This document shows, piece after piece, positions 17,102 through 26,040 of a stretch of DNA of 64,000 nucleotides. Origin of the DNA: Ewingella sp049889095 (GTDB lineage: Bacteria; Pseudomonadota; Gammaproteobacteria; Enterobacterales; Enterobacteriaceae); the NCBI GenBank assembly GCA_049889095.1, contig JBLJFK010000001.1, one strand, 5' to 3'. Made by a program: the position numbers and the translations under genes. Within the stretch, counting starts at the first letter, position 1; every line of letters starts with the position of its first letter. Under the pieces are notes generated by a model, which worked only from the letters and a program-made list of their open reading frames with translations, did not search any database and was not told where the DNA came from.

Positions 17102-17178
17102 TGGTGCGTCCGAATGGACTCGAACCATCGACCCCCACCATGTCAAGGTGGTGCTCTAACCAACTGAGCTACGGACGC
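17102..17178 (-). tRNA. tRNA-Val (anticodon GAC), first of tandem pair
   Basis: Identical 77-nt copy of the tRNA-Val(GAC) at 16984, 41 bases upstream of it in transcription order. Both are expected on one precursor driven by the promoter at 17215-17243. Confidence 0.98.
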
Positions 17179-17214
17179 ATCGATTTCTGCCTGCCAGCGT
17201 GGCAGCGGGGACGA

Positions 17215-17243
17215 ATATTAACGACCTACCTGAAGGCTGGCAA
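17215..17243 (-). promoter_or_regulatory. Promoter of the tRNA-Val pair
   Basis: Minus-strand -35 TTGCCA (17238-17243), exactly 17 bases, -10 TAATAT (17215-17220), followed by a G/C-rich discriminator (TCGTCCCCGC), typical of stringently controlled tRNA promoters. Confidence 0.75.
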
Positions 17244-17371
17244 GGGAAAAAAAACATTTTGCCATTTTATTGTGACTCAGTGACGCGTGAATGTTCATTG
17301 CGTTGATTTTTTGAACATTTTTTGGCTAAAAAAGTCAGCGACCTTAATAAGAACATCCCGACGATGAACGA

Positions 17372-18745
17372 TCAGTGTCCGACTTTATCCAAAATAGTGA
17401 ATGACGATTGTTTCTGGATCCAGCGAATACGCAGTGCCACCATCACGGCAGCAAAAGTCAGCCCCAAAATGAAGCCCCACCAAAAGCCACTCGGGCCCAT
17501 CGCAGGCACTACATAATCGGTCAGCCCTAACAGGTAACCCACTGGAAGCCCTAATACCCAGTACGCAACAAACGTAATATAGAAGATTGAGCGCGTATCT
17601 TTGTAGCCACGCAGTACACCGGTCCCAATGACCTGAACGGCATCTGAAATCTGGTAGATTGCCGCCAGCAACATCAGGCTGGAAGCCAGTGTCACCACAT
17701 CAGGGTTATCGTTATACAACGCGGCAATTTGCTCGCGGAATATCACCGACAGTAGCGCCGTAATACACGCCATCACAACACCGGTAAAAATACTGGTATA
17801 GGCCGAGACTTTAGCGCCCTCTACCGAAGACTCGCCCAGCCGTGAACCAACACGAATCGTGGCAGCCACACCAAGTGACAGCGGGACAACAAACATCAGA
17901 GAACCAAAGTTAAGCGCAATCTGATGGCTGGCCACCGCAACAATCCCGAGCGGAGAGACCAGAAGTGCGACAATGGCAAACAGCGTCACTTCGAAAAACA
18001 GCGCAAGCGCAATCGGCAAACCTAACTGAGTCAGGCGTTTTAGTGTCACCCAGTCCGGTTTGGCGAAGCGAGTTGGTGCAACAATGTCTCGCATCGAATA
18101 GGTGCGCTTCACATAGACGCGCATCATCAAGAACATCACCCAATAAACCGTACTGGTAGCAACACCGCAGCCGACACCACCCAGCGTTGGGGCGCCAAAT
18201 TTGCCGTAGATGAAAATGTAGTTAACCGGAATATTCACCAGCAGGCCGATGAAACCGAATATCATCCCCGGTTTGGTTTTAGATAAACCTTCGCATTGAA
18301 CACGTAAAACCTGGAAAAACAGATAGCCAGGTGCTCCCCACATGATGGCATGCAAATAGCCAATGGCCTTGGCTTTAAGTTGCGGGTCAATATTGTGCAT
18401 CAGCCCGATAATCTGGTCGCAGTGATACAGCACAGCGATAATAATGAGTGATACACCGGAAGCGAGCCAGAAACCTTGCTGGATTTGATGAGCGATTTTT
18501 TCGCGTCTGCCAGCACCGTTGAGCTGCGCCACGGTGGGTGTCAGGGCCAACAAAAGGCCGTGCCCAAATAAGATGGCCGGTAACCAAATCGAGGTTCCGA
18601 CAGCGACGGCGGCCATGTCTGTCGCGCTGACGCCACCCGCCATAATAGTATCCACCACGCCCATTGAGGTTTGCGCAACTTGAGCGAGGATGACGGGGAT
18701 CGCGAGGGCTAATAACACACGCGCCTCAGTTAGGTACTTCTGCAC
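17372..18745 (-). CDS. mdtK: Multidrug efflux pump MdtK (NorM type, MATE family)
   Basis: A 457-residue inner-membrane MATE exporter with 12 hydrophobic segments in two similar halves. E. coli MdtK exports fluoroquinolones and other cationic drugs with sodium or proton exchange. The start MQKYLTEARVLLALAIPVI and the motif VDTIMAGGVSATDMAAVAVG match the family. It is divergent from ribE, as in E. coli; the two share the 259-base interval 18746-19004. The tRNA-Val pair lies downstream on the same strand but has its own promoter. Confidence 0.95.
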   Translation of the reverse strand: MQKYLTEARVLLALAIPVILAQVAQTSMGVVDTIMAGGVSATDMAAVAVGTSIWLPAILFGHGLLLALTPTVAQLNGAGRREKIAHQIQQGFWLASGVSLIIIAVLYHCDQIIGLMHNIDPQLKAKAIGYLHAIMWGAPGYLFFQVLRVQCEGLSKTKPGMIFGFIGLLVNIPVNYIFIYGKFGAPTLGGVGCGVATSTVYWVMFLMMRVYVKRTYSMRDIVAPTRFAKPDWVTLKRLTQLGLPIALALFFEVTLFAIVALLVSPLGIVAVASHQIALNFGSLMFVVPLSLGVAATIRVGSRLGESSVEGAKVSAYTSIFTGVVMACITALLSVIFREQIAALYNDNPDVVTLASSLMLLAAIYQISDAVQVIGTGVLRGYKDTRSIFYITFVAYWVLGLPVGYLLGLTDYVVPAMGPSGFWWGFILGLTFAAVMVALRIRWIQKQSSFTILDKVGH

Positions 18746-19004
18746 GCCACACCTTTAATTGTTTTGAATAAAAAACGCCACGCAGGCGTGACGCTAAAAT
18801 AGCGGTAAATAATCCCGAGATTGTACATTGCCAGGCTTTTTAAGCAATCAACTCGGTGAAAGGCGAGTTGAATAGTGACCTGCTTTCTATGGCAGCTATT
18901 TTACCCTTATTGATTTGGCTTTCTATTAAATCTGCGGCAAACTGGCAGGCAGAAACGCAATGCATGCAGAGGGTTTACTGCGTAAAATTAATGAGGCATG
19001 GACT

Positions 19005-19661
19005 ATGTTTACCGGTATTGTTCAGGGCACAGGAACATTAGTGTCCATCGATGAAAAACCTAATTTCCGTACCCATGTTGTGCAGATGCCTGTGAACATG
19101 CTCAACAATCTTGAGCTTGGCGCTTCGGTGTCGCATAACGGTTGTTGTCTTACAGTAACTGAAGTAAATGGCGATTTGGTTAGTTTTGACCTGGTGAAAG
19201 AGACGCTTCGCCTCACCAACCTCGGAGAGCTACAGTCCGGCTCGCAGGTCAATTTGGAGCGAGCCGCACGTTTTGATGATGAAATTGGCGGACATCTCAT
19301 GTCCGGCCATATTATTTGTACGGCGGAAGTGGCGAAAATTCTTACTTCCGAAAATAACCGTCAAGTCTGGTTCCGCATGCCGCATGAAGATTTAATGAAA
19401 TATGTATTACATAAAGGTTTCATCGGTATTGACGGAATAAGCCTTACTGTTGGTGAAGTCACTAAAACCCGATTCTGCGTGCATTTAATTCCAGAAACCT
19501 TGCAGCGAACGACCCTTGGTACCAAGCGCTTGGGCGATAAAATTAATATTGAGATTGATCCGCAAACACAAGCCATTGTGGATACGGTTGAACGCGTATT
19601 AGCAAGCCGTGAGGCGGCAATGGCTACCGCGCAGGCGATGATGGATCTGTACGAAAAATAG
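19005..19661 (+). CDS. ribE: Riboflavin synthase, alpha chain
   Basis: Converts two molecules of 6,7-dimethyl-8-ribityllumazine to riboflavin and the pyrimidine precursor. With the ATG at 19005 (MFTGIVQGTGTLVSI, ribosome site TGAGG) the product is 218 residues; the frame is open for 15 codons upstream but those do not belong to the family. Two lumazine-binding repeats are clear (about 1-97 and 98-200), the second opening near GHLMSGHIICTAEV. It is a single gene, convergent with cfa. Also called ribC in E. coli. Confidence 0.96.
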   Translation: MFTGIVQGTGTLVSIDEKPNFRTHVVQMPVNMLNNLELGASVSHNGCCLTVTEVNGDLVSFDLVKETLRLTNLGELQSGSQVNLERAARFDDEIGGHLMSGHIICTAEVAKILTSENNRQVWFRMPHEDLMKYVLHKGFIGIDGISLTVGEVTKTRFCVHLIPETLQRTTLGTKRLGDKINIEIDPQTQAIVDTVERVLASREAAMATAQAMMDLYEK

Positions 19662-19688
19662 AGTGAAAGCCCATCAAAATAAAAAACC

Positions 19689-19720
19689 AAAAGCCGGGCT
19701 GGTGACCTGTCCGGCTTTTT
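19689..19720. terminator. Bidirectional terminator between ribE and cfa
   Basis: Stem AAAAGCCGG / CCGGCTTTT with a 13-nt loop and a T run on the plus strand; A residues on the other side make it usable for cfa too. Confidence 0.8.
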
Positions 19721-19741
19721 GACGACAGTAGCCCATTGAGG

Positions 19742-20893
19742 CTAGCGAGGTACGCGAATTCCACCTTCTACACCCTGCGGGCTGAACAGAACCTGCCAAA
19801 GCTGAATATCACGCGCCCTGAAAGCCCCGGCGCAGGCATTCAGATAATAGGTGAACATACGTTCAAACCGCTCAGTGTATTTACCTGCCAATAATGGCCA
19901 CGCCTGAAGAAAACGCTCCAGCCAGGCCATCAGTGTGCGGTCGTAATCCGTGCCGATATTGTGCCAGTCTTCCATGACAAACCGTGCTTCAGTGGTATGT
20001 GCGATCTGCTGAATAGAAGGTAAACAGCCATTGGGGAAAATATATTTATCAATCCAGGGATCGACACTCAGATCCGTTTTATTCGACCCAATCGTATGGA
20101 GCAGGAATAAGCCATCCGGCTTTATATTCCGTTTGACGACGTCGAAGTAGGTTTGATAATTTTTCGGACCGACATGTTCAAACATTCCCACTGACACAAT
20201 CCGGTCAAATTGATCATCCAGATCGCGGTAATCCTGTAGCAAAATAGTGACATCAAGATTTTTACAGCGATCCTGCGCCATTTTTTGCTGTTCGGCCGAG
20301 ATGGTTACTCCCACCACACTCACGCCATAATGTTTTGCTGCATATTCTGACAACCCACCCCAGCCGCAACCAATATCGAGCAAACGCAGGCCAGGTTTTA
20401 ATTGTAGCTTATCGCATATCATTTTTAATTTTGCTTCCTGGGCTTGCTCAAGAGTGCTGGCATCCTTCCAGTAGCCGCAGGAATATTGCATATAAGGATC
20501 AAGCATAAGACTGAACAGGTCATTACCCAGATCATAATGCTCTTTACCGACAATCCAGGCGCGCTTTTTGGATTGTAAGTTGGTGAGCCGTGCGGCTGCA
20601 ATGCGGAGTGTGTCTTTAAAATGTTTAGGGAGTCTGCTTTCAAGGCCTGCATTCAGGACGCGTTGAAAGAACATGTCCAGTCGTTCGCATTCCCACCAGC
20701 CATCCATAAAGCTTTCACCCAGACCCAGAGAACCCTCTTGTAAAACACGTTTAAAAAAATCAGGGTTTTTAACTTTGATGTCAAAAGGGCGGGTGCCGTT
20801 GATCTGTACATCTGCCATTCTCAACATTTCATTGACGATGCGATACCAATGATTGTCCTGAATACTCAGGTCTTCTATACACGATGAACTCAT
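19742..20893 (-). CDS. cfa: Cyclopropane-fatty-acyl-phospholipid synthase
   Basis: Uses S-adenosylmethionine to add a methylene bridge to unsaturated phospholipid acyl chains, mainly on entry to stationary phase or under acid stress. The 383-residue product has an N-terminal lipid-binding part (~1-120) and a methyltransferase domain with the SAM motif LDIGCGWGG (~170) and IVSVGMFEHVG. One residue longer than the E. coli protein. A long leader runs from a good promoter at 21149-21177. Confidence 0.97.
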   Translation of the reverse strand: MSSSCIEDLSIQDNHWYRIVNEMLRMADVQINGTRPFDIKVKNPDFFKRVLQEGSLGLGESFMDGWWECERLDMFFQRVLNAGLESRLPKHFKDTLRIAAARLTNLQSKKRAWIVGKEHYDLGNDLFSLMLDPYMQYSCGYWKDASTLEQAQEAKLKMICDKLQLKPGLRLLDIGCGWGGLSEYAAKHYGVSVVGVTISAEQQKMAQDRCKNLDVTILLQDYRDLDDQFDRIVSVGMFEHVGPKNYQTYFDVVKRNIKPDGLFLLHTIGSNKTDLSVDPWIDKYIFPNGCLPSIQQIAHTTEARFVMEDWHNIGTDYDRTLMAWLERFLQAWPLLAGKYTERFERMFTYYLNACAGAFRARDIQLWQVLFSPQGVEGGIRVPR

Positions 20894-21142
20894 AGCTTCT
20901 CCATCACTTGCTCTTCTGACTTATTAACCTGCCGGGGAAACCAAGGCAATTTATGCAGGTCATTATGAGAACAGACGGTAATCCGCCTTATCTGATATGC
21001 AACTATGAACAGAGGAAATTAGAAGAAAACCCGCAACCTGAGAGGCTATCGCGTGAAAAACTTTGGTATAAAACGTGACACACGACCCGCACCCAGAAAA
21101 TATTTGCGAAAAAGCATTGTATAAATATTATTTTTATCGGTT
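20894..21142 (-). other. Long 5' leader of cfa
   Basis: About 250 bases separate the predicted start of transcription from the cfa ATG, with no competing gene. In E. coli the long cfa leader made from the distal promoter is the target of the sRNAs RydC, ArrS and CpxQ. I did not identify a pairing site here, but the architecture is kept. Confidence 0.45.
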
Positions 21143-21148
21143 TTTTTG

Positions 21149-21177
21149 AGTATAGGCTCGCCTGCGCGCATTCTCAA
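21149..21177 (-). promoter_or_regulatory. Distal cfa promoter
   Basis: Minus-strand -35 TTGAGA (21172-21177), 17-base spacer, -10 TATACT (21149-21154); a near-consensus sigma-70 promoter about 255 bases upstream of the cfa start. Confidence 0.75.
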
Positions 21178-21230
21178 TAACAAATCACGCGCGGCGGGCA
21201 TATTGTTTAAGTTACTGTCACATAAGGTTA

Positions 21231-22466
21231 TTATGACAGTTGGTTAGCATTTTTCCCTTCGACTGTTTTCAATTGCTTTTTTATTGTGGCTTTCATCGTA
21301 TTGTCCTGCTTAGCACTTTTCTTAACCATCATGAAGCCAAGTGCAACCAATACCAACGTTCCCAGCATAACGGTAACGGTCGCCAGTAACGGCCAGGCAA
21401 TAAACGCAGAAACCAACAGGCTGGCAATAAAGCACAAACCTAATTGCAATGTATTTTGTAACGCAGCCGCTTTGCCTGTGCTGGCAGGAAACGGCATCAA
21501 CGCGTTGGCGACAACAATCGGGTAGCAAGCACCGTTAACCAGCGCCATCAGGCAGAACGGGATCAGTAAGGTGATCAGCGAAGCGTTAGTGAGTGTTGCC
21601 ACCAGATAAAGTGCGACGACACTCAGCGCATACCCTGCGAGCAACCAGGGAAGTATGCGGTTGCCATCGATTCTGCTGATCAATAAGCGGCAGCCGAATC
21701 CACCCACCAGGAAAGCGATAGTCTGAGGAACATAACTCAGGCCGATAATGCCTGGTGTATATCCCATGTCGCTGAGAATAAAGGGCGAACCGGTCAGCCA
21801 GGCGAAAAATCCTGCCGAGCAAGCAGCATAAATAAGTACGTTACCGCTGAACACGTATGAAGCTAAAAGTTTGAAAAAGCTGATCCGGTCGGCCTTTTGG
21901 CCAACGGCAGATTTTTGAGTTTCGCGAATGCGGAAAGAGAAAATTAACAGCAGAACACCAATGGCCAGCAGCAGGGCGAAAATGGCTTCCCAGTCAAAGT
22001 GGTTCAATACCCATGCGCCGATAAGGGGTGCAAGGGCAGGGGATAATGCGACCAACGGCATAATGGTCGCAAAAGTACGTTTGGCGACGTCGGCAGAGTA
22101 GCGGTCAATAACCAGTGCTTGCCAGCTTACGGCTGCTGCACACACGCCAATAGCCTGCAGAAAGCGCAGTGCCAGCAGCAGATAGATATTTTCCACCCAT
22201 ATCATTCCCAGACAACCGAGCGCGAAAAGCGTCAGGCCAGCGATAAGCACAGGTCTGCGCCCGAGTTTGTCAGACAGCGGCCCCCACAGCAGTTGACCGA
22301 TGGCAAAGCCACCAAGAAAAATACTTAGGCTGGCACTGATTAGTCCGGGCGTGGTGACCAGCGTGGTTTGCATGGTGCTGAAAGCTGGAAGGTACATATC
22401 TGTGGCTAAAAAGCCCAACATACTCAACCCGGCGAGGTAGAGCATAAATCCGAAGGAGGGTTTCAT
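21231..22466 (-). CDS. punC: Purine nucleoside transporter PunC (YdhC), MFS family
   Basis: A 411-residue major facilitator with 12 hydrophobic segments and the family motif LLWGPLSDKLGRRPVL between segments 2 and 3 (~57-72). It follows the Bcr/CflA subfamily and matches E. coli YdhC (AACSAGFFAWLTGSPFI, YVPQTIAFLVGG), which has been renamed PunC for its role in purine nucleoside uptake. It is divergent from its LysR regulator punR. The basic C-terminal tail is slightly longer than usual. Confidence 0.88.
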   Translation of the reverse strand: MKPSFGFMLYLAGLSMLGFLATDMYLPAFSTMQTTLVTTPGLISASLSIFLGGFAIGQLLWGPLSDKLGRRPVLIAGLTLFALGCLGMIWVENIYLLLALRFLQAIGVCAAAVSWQALVIDRYSADVAKRTFATIMPLVALSPALAPLIGAWVLNHFDWEAIFALLLAIGVLLLIFSFRIRETQKSAVGQKADRISFFKLLASYVFSGNVLIYAACSAGFFAWLTGSPFILSDMGYTPGIIGLSYVPQTIAFLVGGFGCRLLISRIDGNRILPWLLAGYALSVVALYLVATLTNASLITLLIPFCLMALVNGACYPIVVANALMPFPASTGKAAALQNTLQLGLCFIASLLVSAFIAWPLLATVTVMLGTLVLVALGFMMVKKSAKQDNTMKATIKKQLKTVEGKNANQLS

Positions 22467-22633
22467 GAATTTCTCTTTTTTATGCGATGTTTGTTACGCG
22501 AAAATAAATCAGTAGCGGCACAACGTGCAGGAAGTCTCAGGCGCGCAGTGTAATAGGTTGGCTTGCCCCTTGTGAAACGTTAATATTTGCGCTCTTGTAT
22601 CAAAAAAATTGAAAGCAGAAGGGGCGGGAGAGT

Positions 22634-23539
22634 ATGTGGTCAGAATATTCACTGGAAGTGGTCGATGCAGTGGCGCGTACAGGAAGTTTTAGCGCTGCGG
22701 CACAAGAGCTGCACCGAGTGCCTTCTGCTGTCAGCTATACCGTTCGTCAATTGGAGCAGTGGCTGGCCGTGCCGCTGTTTGAAAGGCGTCATCGCGATGT
22801 GGAACTGACTGCCGCAGGTCAAGTTTTCGTTGAAGAGGCGCGCCTGCTTATCAAAAAAATGATAGCCACGCGGCGTCAATGCCAACAAGTTGCCAATGGT
22901 TGGCGAGGGCAGCTAAATGTCGCGGTAGACCGCATTGTCAAACCGGACCGATTAAGGCGTCTTATTACTGATTTCTATCGAACCTTTCCCGATACCGAGT
23001 TGATTATCCACTCAGAAGTGTTTAACGGCGTGTGGGATGCCTTGGTGGATGGGCGTGCGGATGTGGCCATCGGTGCAACGCGCGCCGTCCCCACCGGCGG
23101 ACGTTTCAGCTTTCGGGATATGGGTTTTATGGACTGGCACTGTGTCGTCAGCCCGGGTCATCCTCTGGCGGCATTGACAGCGCCACTTATTGACGAGCAA
23201 CTCCGCGCTTATCCGGCTCTGTGCATTGAAGACACCTCGCGGAACCTACCTAAGCGGGATACCTGGACGCTGGATAATCAGCGCCGCTTAGTGGTTCCCG
23301 ACTGGACCTGCGCCATGGACTGCCTGCGTGAAGGTCTGTGTGTGGGTATGATGCCTGTGCATCTGGTTGAAACATGGATAGTGCAACAGAAACTCAGCGT
23401 GTTGACGCTGGCAACCGCTTTTCCTGAGAGTGCCTGTTGCCTGACCTGGGACCAAAGTAATCAGTCTCCATCTCTTGCATGGCTTCTGGATTACCTGGGC
23501 GATACGGCAACCCTCAATCAGGAGTGGTTGCGCAATTAA
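22634..23539 (+). CDS. punR: LysR-type regulator PunR (YdhB)
   Basis: A 301-residue LysR regulator: winged helix-turn-helix at ~1-60 (SLEVVDAVARTGSFSAAAQE) and a periplasmic-binding-like effector domain from ~90. E. coli PunR (YdhB) activates the divergent transporter gene punC in response to purine nucleosides; the same divergent layout with a 167-base shared region is kept here. The stop codon overlaps the terminator of the convergent purR gene. Confidence 0.88.
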   Translation: MWSEYSLEVVDAVARTGSFSAAAQELHRVPSAVSYTVRQLEQWLAVPLFERRHRDVELTAAGQVFVEEARLLIKKMIATRRQCQQVANGWRGQLNVAVDRIVKPDRLRRLITDFYRTFPDTELIIHSEVFNGVWDALVDGRADVAIGATRAVPTGGRFSFRDMGFMDWHCVVSPGHPLAALTAPLIDEQLRAYPALCIEDTSRNLPKRDTWTLDNQRRLVVPDWTCAMDCLREGLCVGMMPVHLVETWIVQQKLSVLTLATAFPESACCLTWDQSNQSPSLAWLLDYLGDTATLNQEWLRN

Positions 23540-23564
23540 AAACACCTGCAAAAGTGCAGGTGTT
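23534..23564 (-). terminator. Terminator of purR
   Basis: A 10-bp perfect stem AACACCTGCA / TGCAGGTGTT with a 4-nt loop; on the minus strand it runs into TTTTTAATT. It overlaps the last codons of punR on the other strand. Confidence 0.85.
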
Positions 23565-23593
23565 ACGGGTTGGAAGAGCCGAAATGATCGGAA

Positions 23594-24619
23594 CTAACGG
23601 CGATAATCGCGGTAAGGTCCATCGGCTACTGAGCGACGCTCAATCAGTTTTGGATGAACTTCGATGGTTTGCGACTCTTCACGCTTGCTGATAATGCGAT
23701 CCAGCAGCATCGTAAATGCCATCTCGCCCAGACGCTCTTTTGGCTGATGGATAGTGGTGAGTGCGGGAGAAAAATAGCGGGCATTGCGCACGTTATCATA
23801 CCCGATCACAGAAATATCCTGGGGCACCCGCAGGCCCATTTCATCGGCAGCGCAAATAGCACCCATAGCCATGACGTCCCCCCCGCAGAATACTGCCGTC
23901 GGACGCTGCTTCTGCATCAGAATTTTGTGCATTGCCTGGTAGCCGGACTCCGGCTCAAAGTCGCCCTGAACCACCCACTCTTCACGTAGCGGAATATTGG
24001 CCTCGTTCAGTGCTTTAACGAAGCCCTGGAAACGGCCACCACCGGTGTTACGGGCCAGTTGTCCTGGGATCACGCCAATATCACGATGGCCGCGCTCAAT
24101 CAGATAGCGCCCGGCCATATAACCGCCTGCAAAGGCATTATCAATAATGCTGTCGGTAAAGTTTTTGCGCGCTTCGCCCCAGTCCATCACGACCATCGGA
24201 ATCGAACGGTACTCTTCGAGCATGTCGAGCAGGGCATCAGGATACTCTGCGCACATCACCAACAGACCATCCACACGCTTTTGTGCCAGCATCGACAGAT
24301 ACGCCTGCTGCTTATCGAGATTGTTGTGCGAGTTACACAAAATCAGCGTGTAGCCTTTGGCATAGCAACTGTTCTCAACCGCTTCGATCACTTCGGCAAA
24401 ATAGGGTGCTTCGCTGGATGTCGCGAGCAAACCGATGGATTTAGTGTTGTTGACCTTGAGGCTACGCGCCACCGCGCTGGGTGAATAGTGCAGTTCTTTA
24501 ATCGCAACCTGCACGGCGGCTTTAGTTTCTTCGGCGACGAAACGTGTTTTATTGATGACGTGCGACACGGTTGTGGTGGAAACGCCAGCCCGTTTTGCGA
24601 CATCTTTTATCGTTGCCAT
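23594..24619 (-). CDS. purR: Purine repressor PurR
   Basis: The LacI-family repressor of purine synthesis genes, with hypoxanthine or guanine as co-repressor. The 341-residue product has the DNA-binding headpiece MATIKDVAKRAGVSTTTVSH (1-20), hinge helix (~48-57) and the effector domain. Same length as E. coli. Its leader has a perfect 9-bp hairpin next to the ribosome site and a PurR-like operator further up, consistent with the autoregulation known in E. coli. Confidence 0.97.
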   Translation of the reverse strand: MATIKDVAKRAGVSTTTVSHVINKTRFVAEETKAAVQVAIKELHYSPSAVARSLKVNNTKSIGLLATSSEAPYFAEVIEAVENSCYAKGYTLILCNSHNNLDKQQAYLSMLAQKRVDGLLVMCAEYPDALLDMLEEYRSIPMVVMDWGEARKNFTDSIIDNAFAGGYMAGRYLIERGHRDIGVIPGQLARNTGGGRFQGFVKALNEANIPLREEWVVQGDFEPESGYQAMHKILMQKQRPTAVFCGGDVMAMGAICAADEMGLRVPQDISVIGYDNVRNARYFSPALTTIHQPKERLGEMAFTMLLDRIISKREESQTIEVHPKLIERRSVADGPYRDYRR

Positions 24620-24637
24620 GAAAAGAATGACTCCTGT

Positions 24638-24659
24638 CTAACGTGCTTCAGCACGTTAG
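24638..24659 (-). other. Perfect hairpin in the purR leader
   Basis: CTAACGTGC-TTCA-GCACGTTAG, a 9-bp perfect inverted repeat with a 4-base loop, stands directly before the purR ribosome site (AGGAGT on the minus strand, 24630-24635). There is no T tract, so it is not a terminator. It could stabilise the mRNA or be a protein site. Confidence 0.5.
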
Positions 24660-24663
24660 CATT

Positions 24664-24680
24664 ATGTTAATCGTTTGCCT
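24664..24680. promoter_or_regulatory. Candidate PurR operator upstream of purR
   Basis: On the minus strand AGGCAAACGATTAACAT contains the PUR-box core GCAAACG but only about 9 of 16 consensus positions agree. Location upstream of purR fits autoregulation. Confidence 0.4.
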
Positions 24681-24955
24681 GCGTGGATTTGACTGCTGAA
24701 GTGTGGATGAGCAGTCAAATCTTTGGTGGGTTTTTCAGAGAAGTACAACCGTCTGAAAAGAGCATCGGAATGAATCTACCCGCACGCAGCGTGGTAACCG
24801 CTAATTTTCTCTTATATCTGACTAAAGGGGAAGTAAAAAGTCTTTATAACCTGGAGGATGATCACGAGATTTTAAAACAAAACTGTGAGAAAATGCGTTG
24901 GCACACAAACTGTATGGCTTATGATAAAGCCACATTTGATCCGAAAGGGGTTTTA

Positions 24956-25045
24956 ATGGATACCAATTTGAAATTTGCTCTCATTACTGTGGTCGGCGCA
25001 CTGGCAGTGATTGTTGCTTTCAGTTTTACAGCAGTAATGAACTGA
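24956..25045 (+). CDS. ynhF: Small membrane protein YnhF
   Basis: A 29-residue protein, MDTNLKFALITVVGALAV..., that is one transmembrane helix with a short polar N-terminus. It aligns along its whole length with E. coli YnhF (MSTDLKFSLVTTI...), a stress-responsive small inner-membrane protein of unknown function. The ribosome site AAAGGGG is seven bases before the ATG. The frame is open upstream to 24683, but that part has no family match. E. coli ynhF lies in the same purR neighbourhood. A strong terminator follows. Confidence 0.88.
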   Translation: MDTNLKFALITVVGALAVIVAFSFTAVMN

Positions 25046-25083
25046 AGTAGTTGCACTTTATACGTGGTGAGTGAAAAACAAAA

Positions 25084-25124
25084 TAAAAGGGCGATTCCTG
25101 TTACAGGAAACGCCCTTTTATTTT
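25084..25124. terminator. Bidirectional terminator between ynhF and mepH
   Basis: A long hairpin: outer stem TAAAAGGGCG / CGCCCTTTTA, inner stem TTCCTG / CAGGAA, loop TTA, with T on the plus strand and A before it. Confidence 0.85.
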
Positions 25125-25189
25125 GCAGTCTGAAGTTTCATAAACGTTTCGTTAAATGCTATTCATCGCTGATTAGCGTAACCACTGAC

Positions 25190-26032
25190 TTAACGAATCG
25201 TTTTAGGCGTCATAACCCGACGCGCTCCTACGTAGTGATTTTGCCAGTAATCTTGGCCCAGTGAGGTGATTTTGATCTCTTCACCTGTACGCGGAGACTG
25301 AATGAATTTACCGTTGCCAACATAAACACCTACGTGATCTGCCGCACCGCGATTATTAATTCTAAAGAAGACTAAATCGCCACTTTCCAGCTCGCCACGT
25401 TTGACCGGTGCCGCATCACGAAGATGGTACATTTCGTTGGCAGTACGAGGCATTTTGATACGAATCAGATCTTTGTACGCGTAATACACTAAACCACTGC
25501 AATCGAAACCGGTATTCGGTGAGGTTCCACCCCAGCGATAGGGTTTGCCGACCTGATGCATCAGCTTGGTCATCGCAGTCTGTTGCGCATGTTGATATCT
25601 TTTTTTATGTGCAGCGCTTAATGCGATTGGTTTACTCTCTTTCGCGAGTAAGCCCTTGGTTTTTCGATGGCGACCATAGGCTTTTTTACTGGTCTCATTT
25701 TTTGCTATCGTTCGGCTTCCTTTCTTCGCTATTACTTCATTCTTCGTCGTTTTGACGTTTTTATTTACCGAGCGCTGATGGCGAACGAGTTTGGTGCTGG
25801 TGATTTTTTTCGCTTCTTTAACTTTTGCTTTCTTTTCTTTTACTACCGGCTCTGACTTGGACTTTTTGCTGCTTCGGGCAACGGCTTTGCGCTTTCGTCG
25901 ATCGTCAGGCTTGGCCTGACTGACATGGCTTTTTCGTTGTTCAGCGGCAACATTAGTATGTGGCGATGCATACGCCAGATTTAGAAATAGCTGGGTAAAG
26001 AGCAGCACAGAAAGCGTAAACAATAAACGCAT
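25190..26032 (-). CDS. mepH: Murein DD-endopeptidase MepH (YdhO), NlpC/P60 family
   Basis: Cleaves D-Ala-meso-DAP cross-links to let new peptidoglycan be inserted. The 280-residue precursor has a signal peptide (1-22, ...AYAS), a long lysine/arginine-rich linker (~30-135, probably wall-binding) and a C-terminal NlpC/P60 domain with the catalytic cysteine in TGFDCSGLVYYAY and histidine in ADHVGVYVGNG. The C-terminus HYVGARRVMTPKT is the same as in E. coli MepH. The E. coli neighbour sodB is absent between it and ynhF. Confidence 0.93.
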   Translation of the reverse strand: MRLLFTLSVLLFTQLFLNLAYASPHTNVAAEQRKSHVSQAKPDDRRKRKAVARSSKKSKSEPVVKEKKAKVKEAKKITSTKLVRHQRSVNKNVKTTKNEVIAKKGSRTIAKNETSKKAYGRHRKTKGLLAKESKPIALSAAHKKRYQHAQQTAMTKLMHQVGKPYRWGGTSPNTGFDCSGLVYYAYKDLIRIKMPRTANEMYHLRDAAPVKRGELESGDLVFFRINNRGAADHVGVYVGNGKFIQSPRTGEEIKITSLGQDYWQNHYVGARRVMTPKTIR

Positions 26033-26040
26033 GGCGTCGT

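Noticed and set aside
16984..17178. Tandem tRNA-Val as possible attachment site of an island
   Set aside because: No integrase, partial tRNA copy or foreign genes nearby; this is the ordinary valVW pair.
17287..17322. Hairpin ATGTTCA / TGAACAT with T run on the plus strand
   Set aside because: It faces away from mdtK and there is no plus-strand gene to end; long loop and A/T-rich, likely chance.
24683..24955. N-terminal extension of ynhF frame
   Set aside because: The 29-residue family and the AAAGGGG ribosome site define the internal ATG; the extension has no match.
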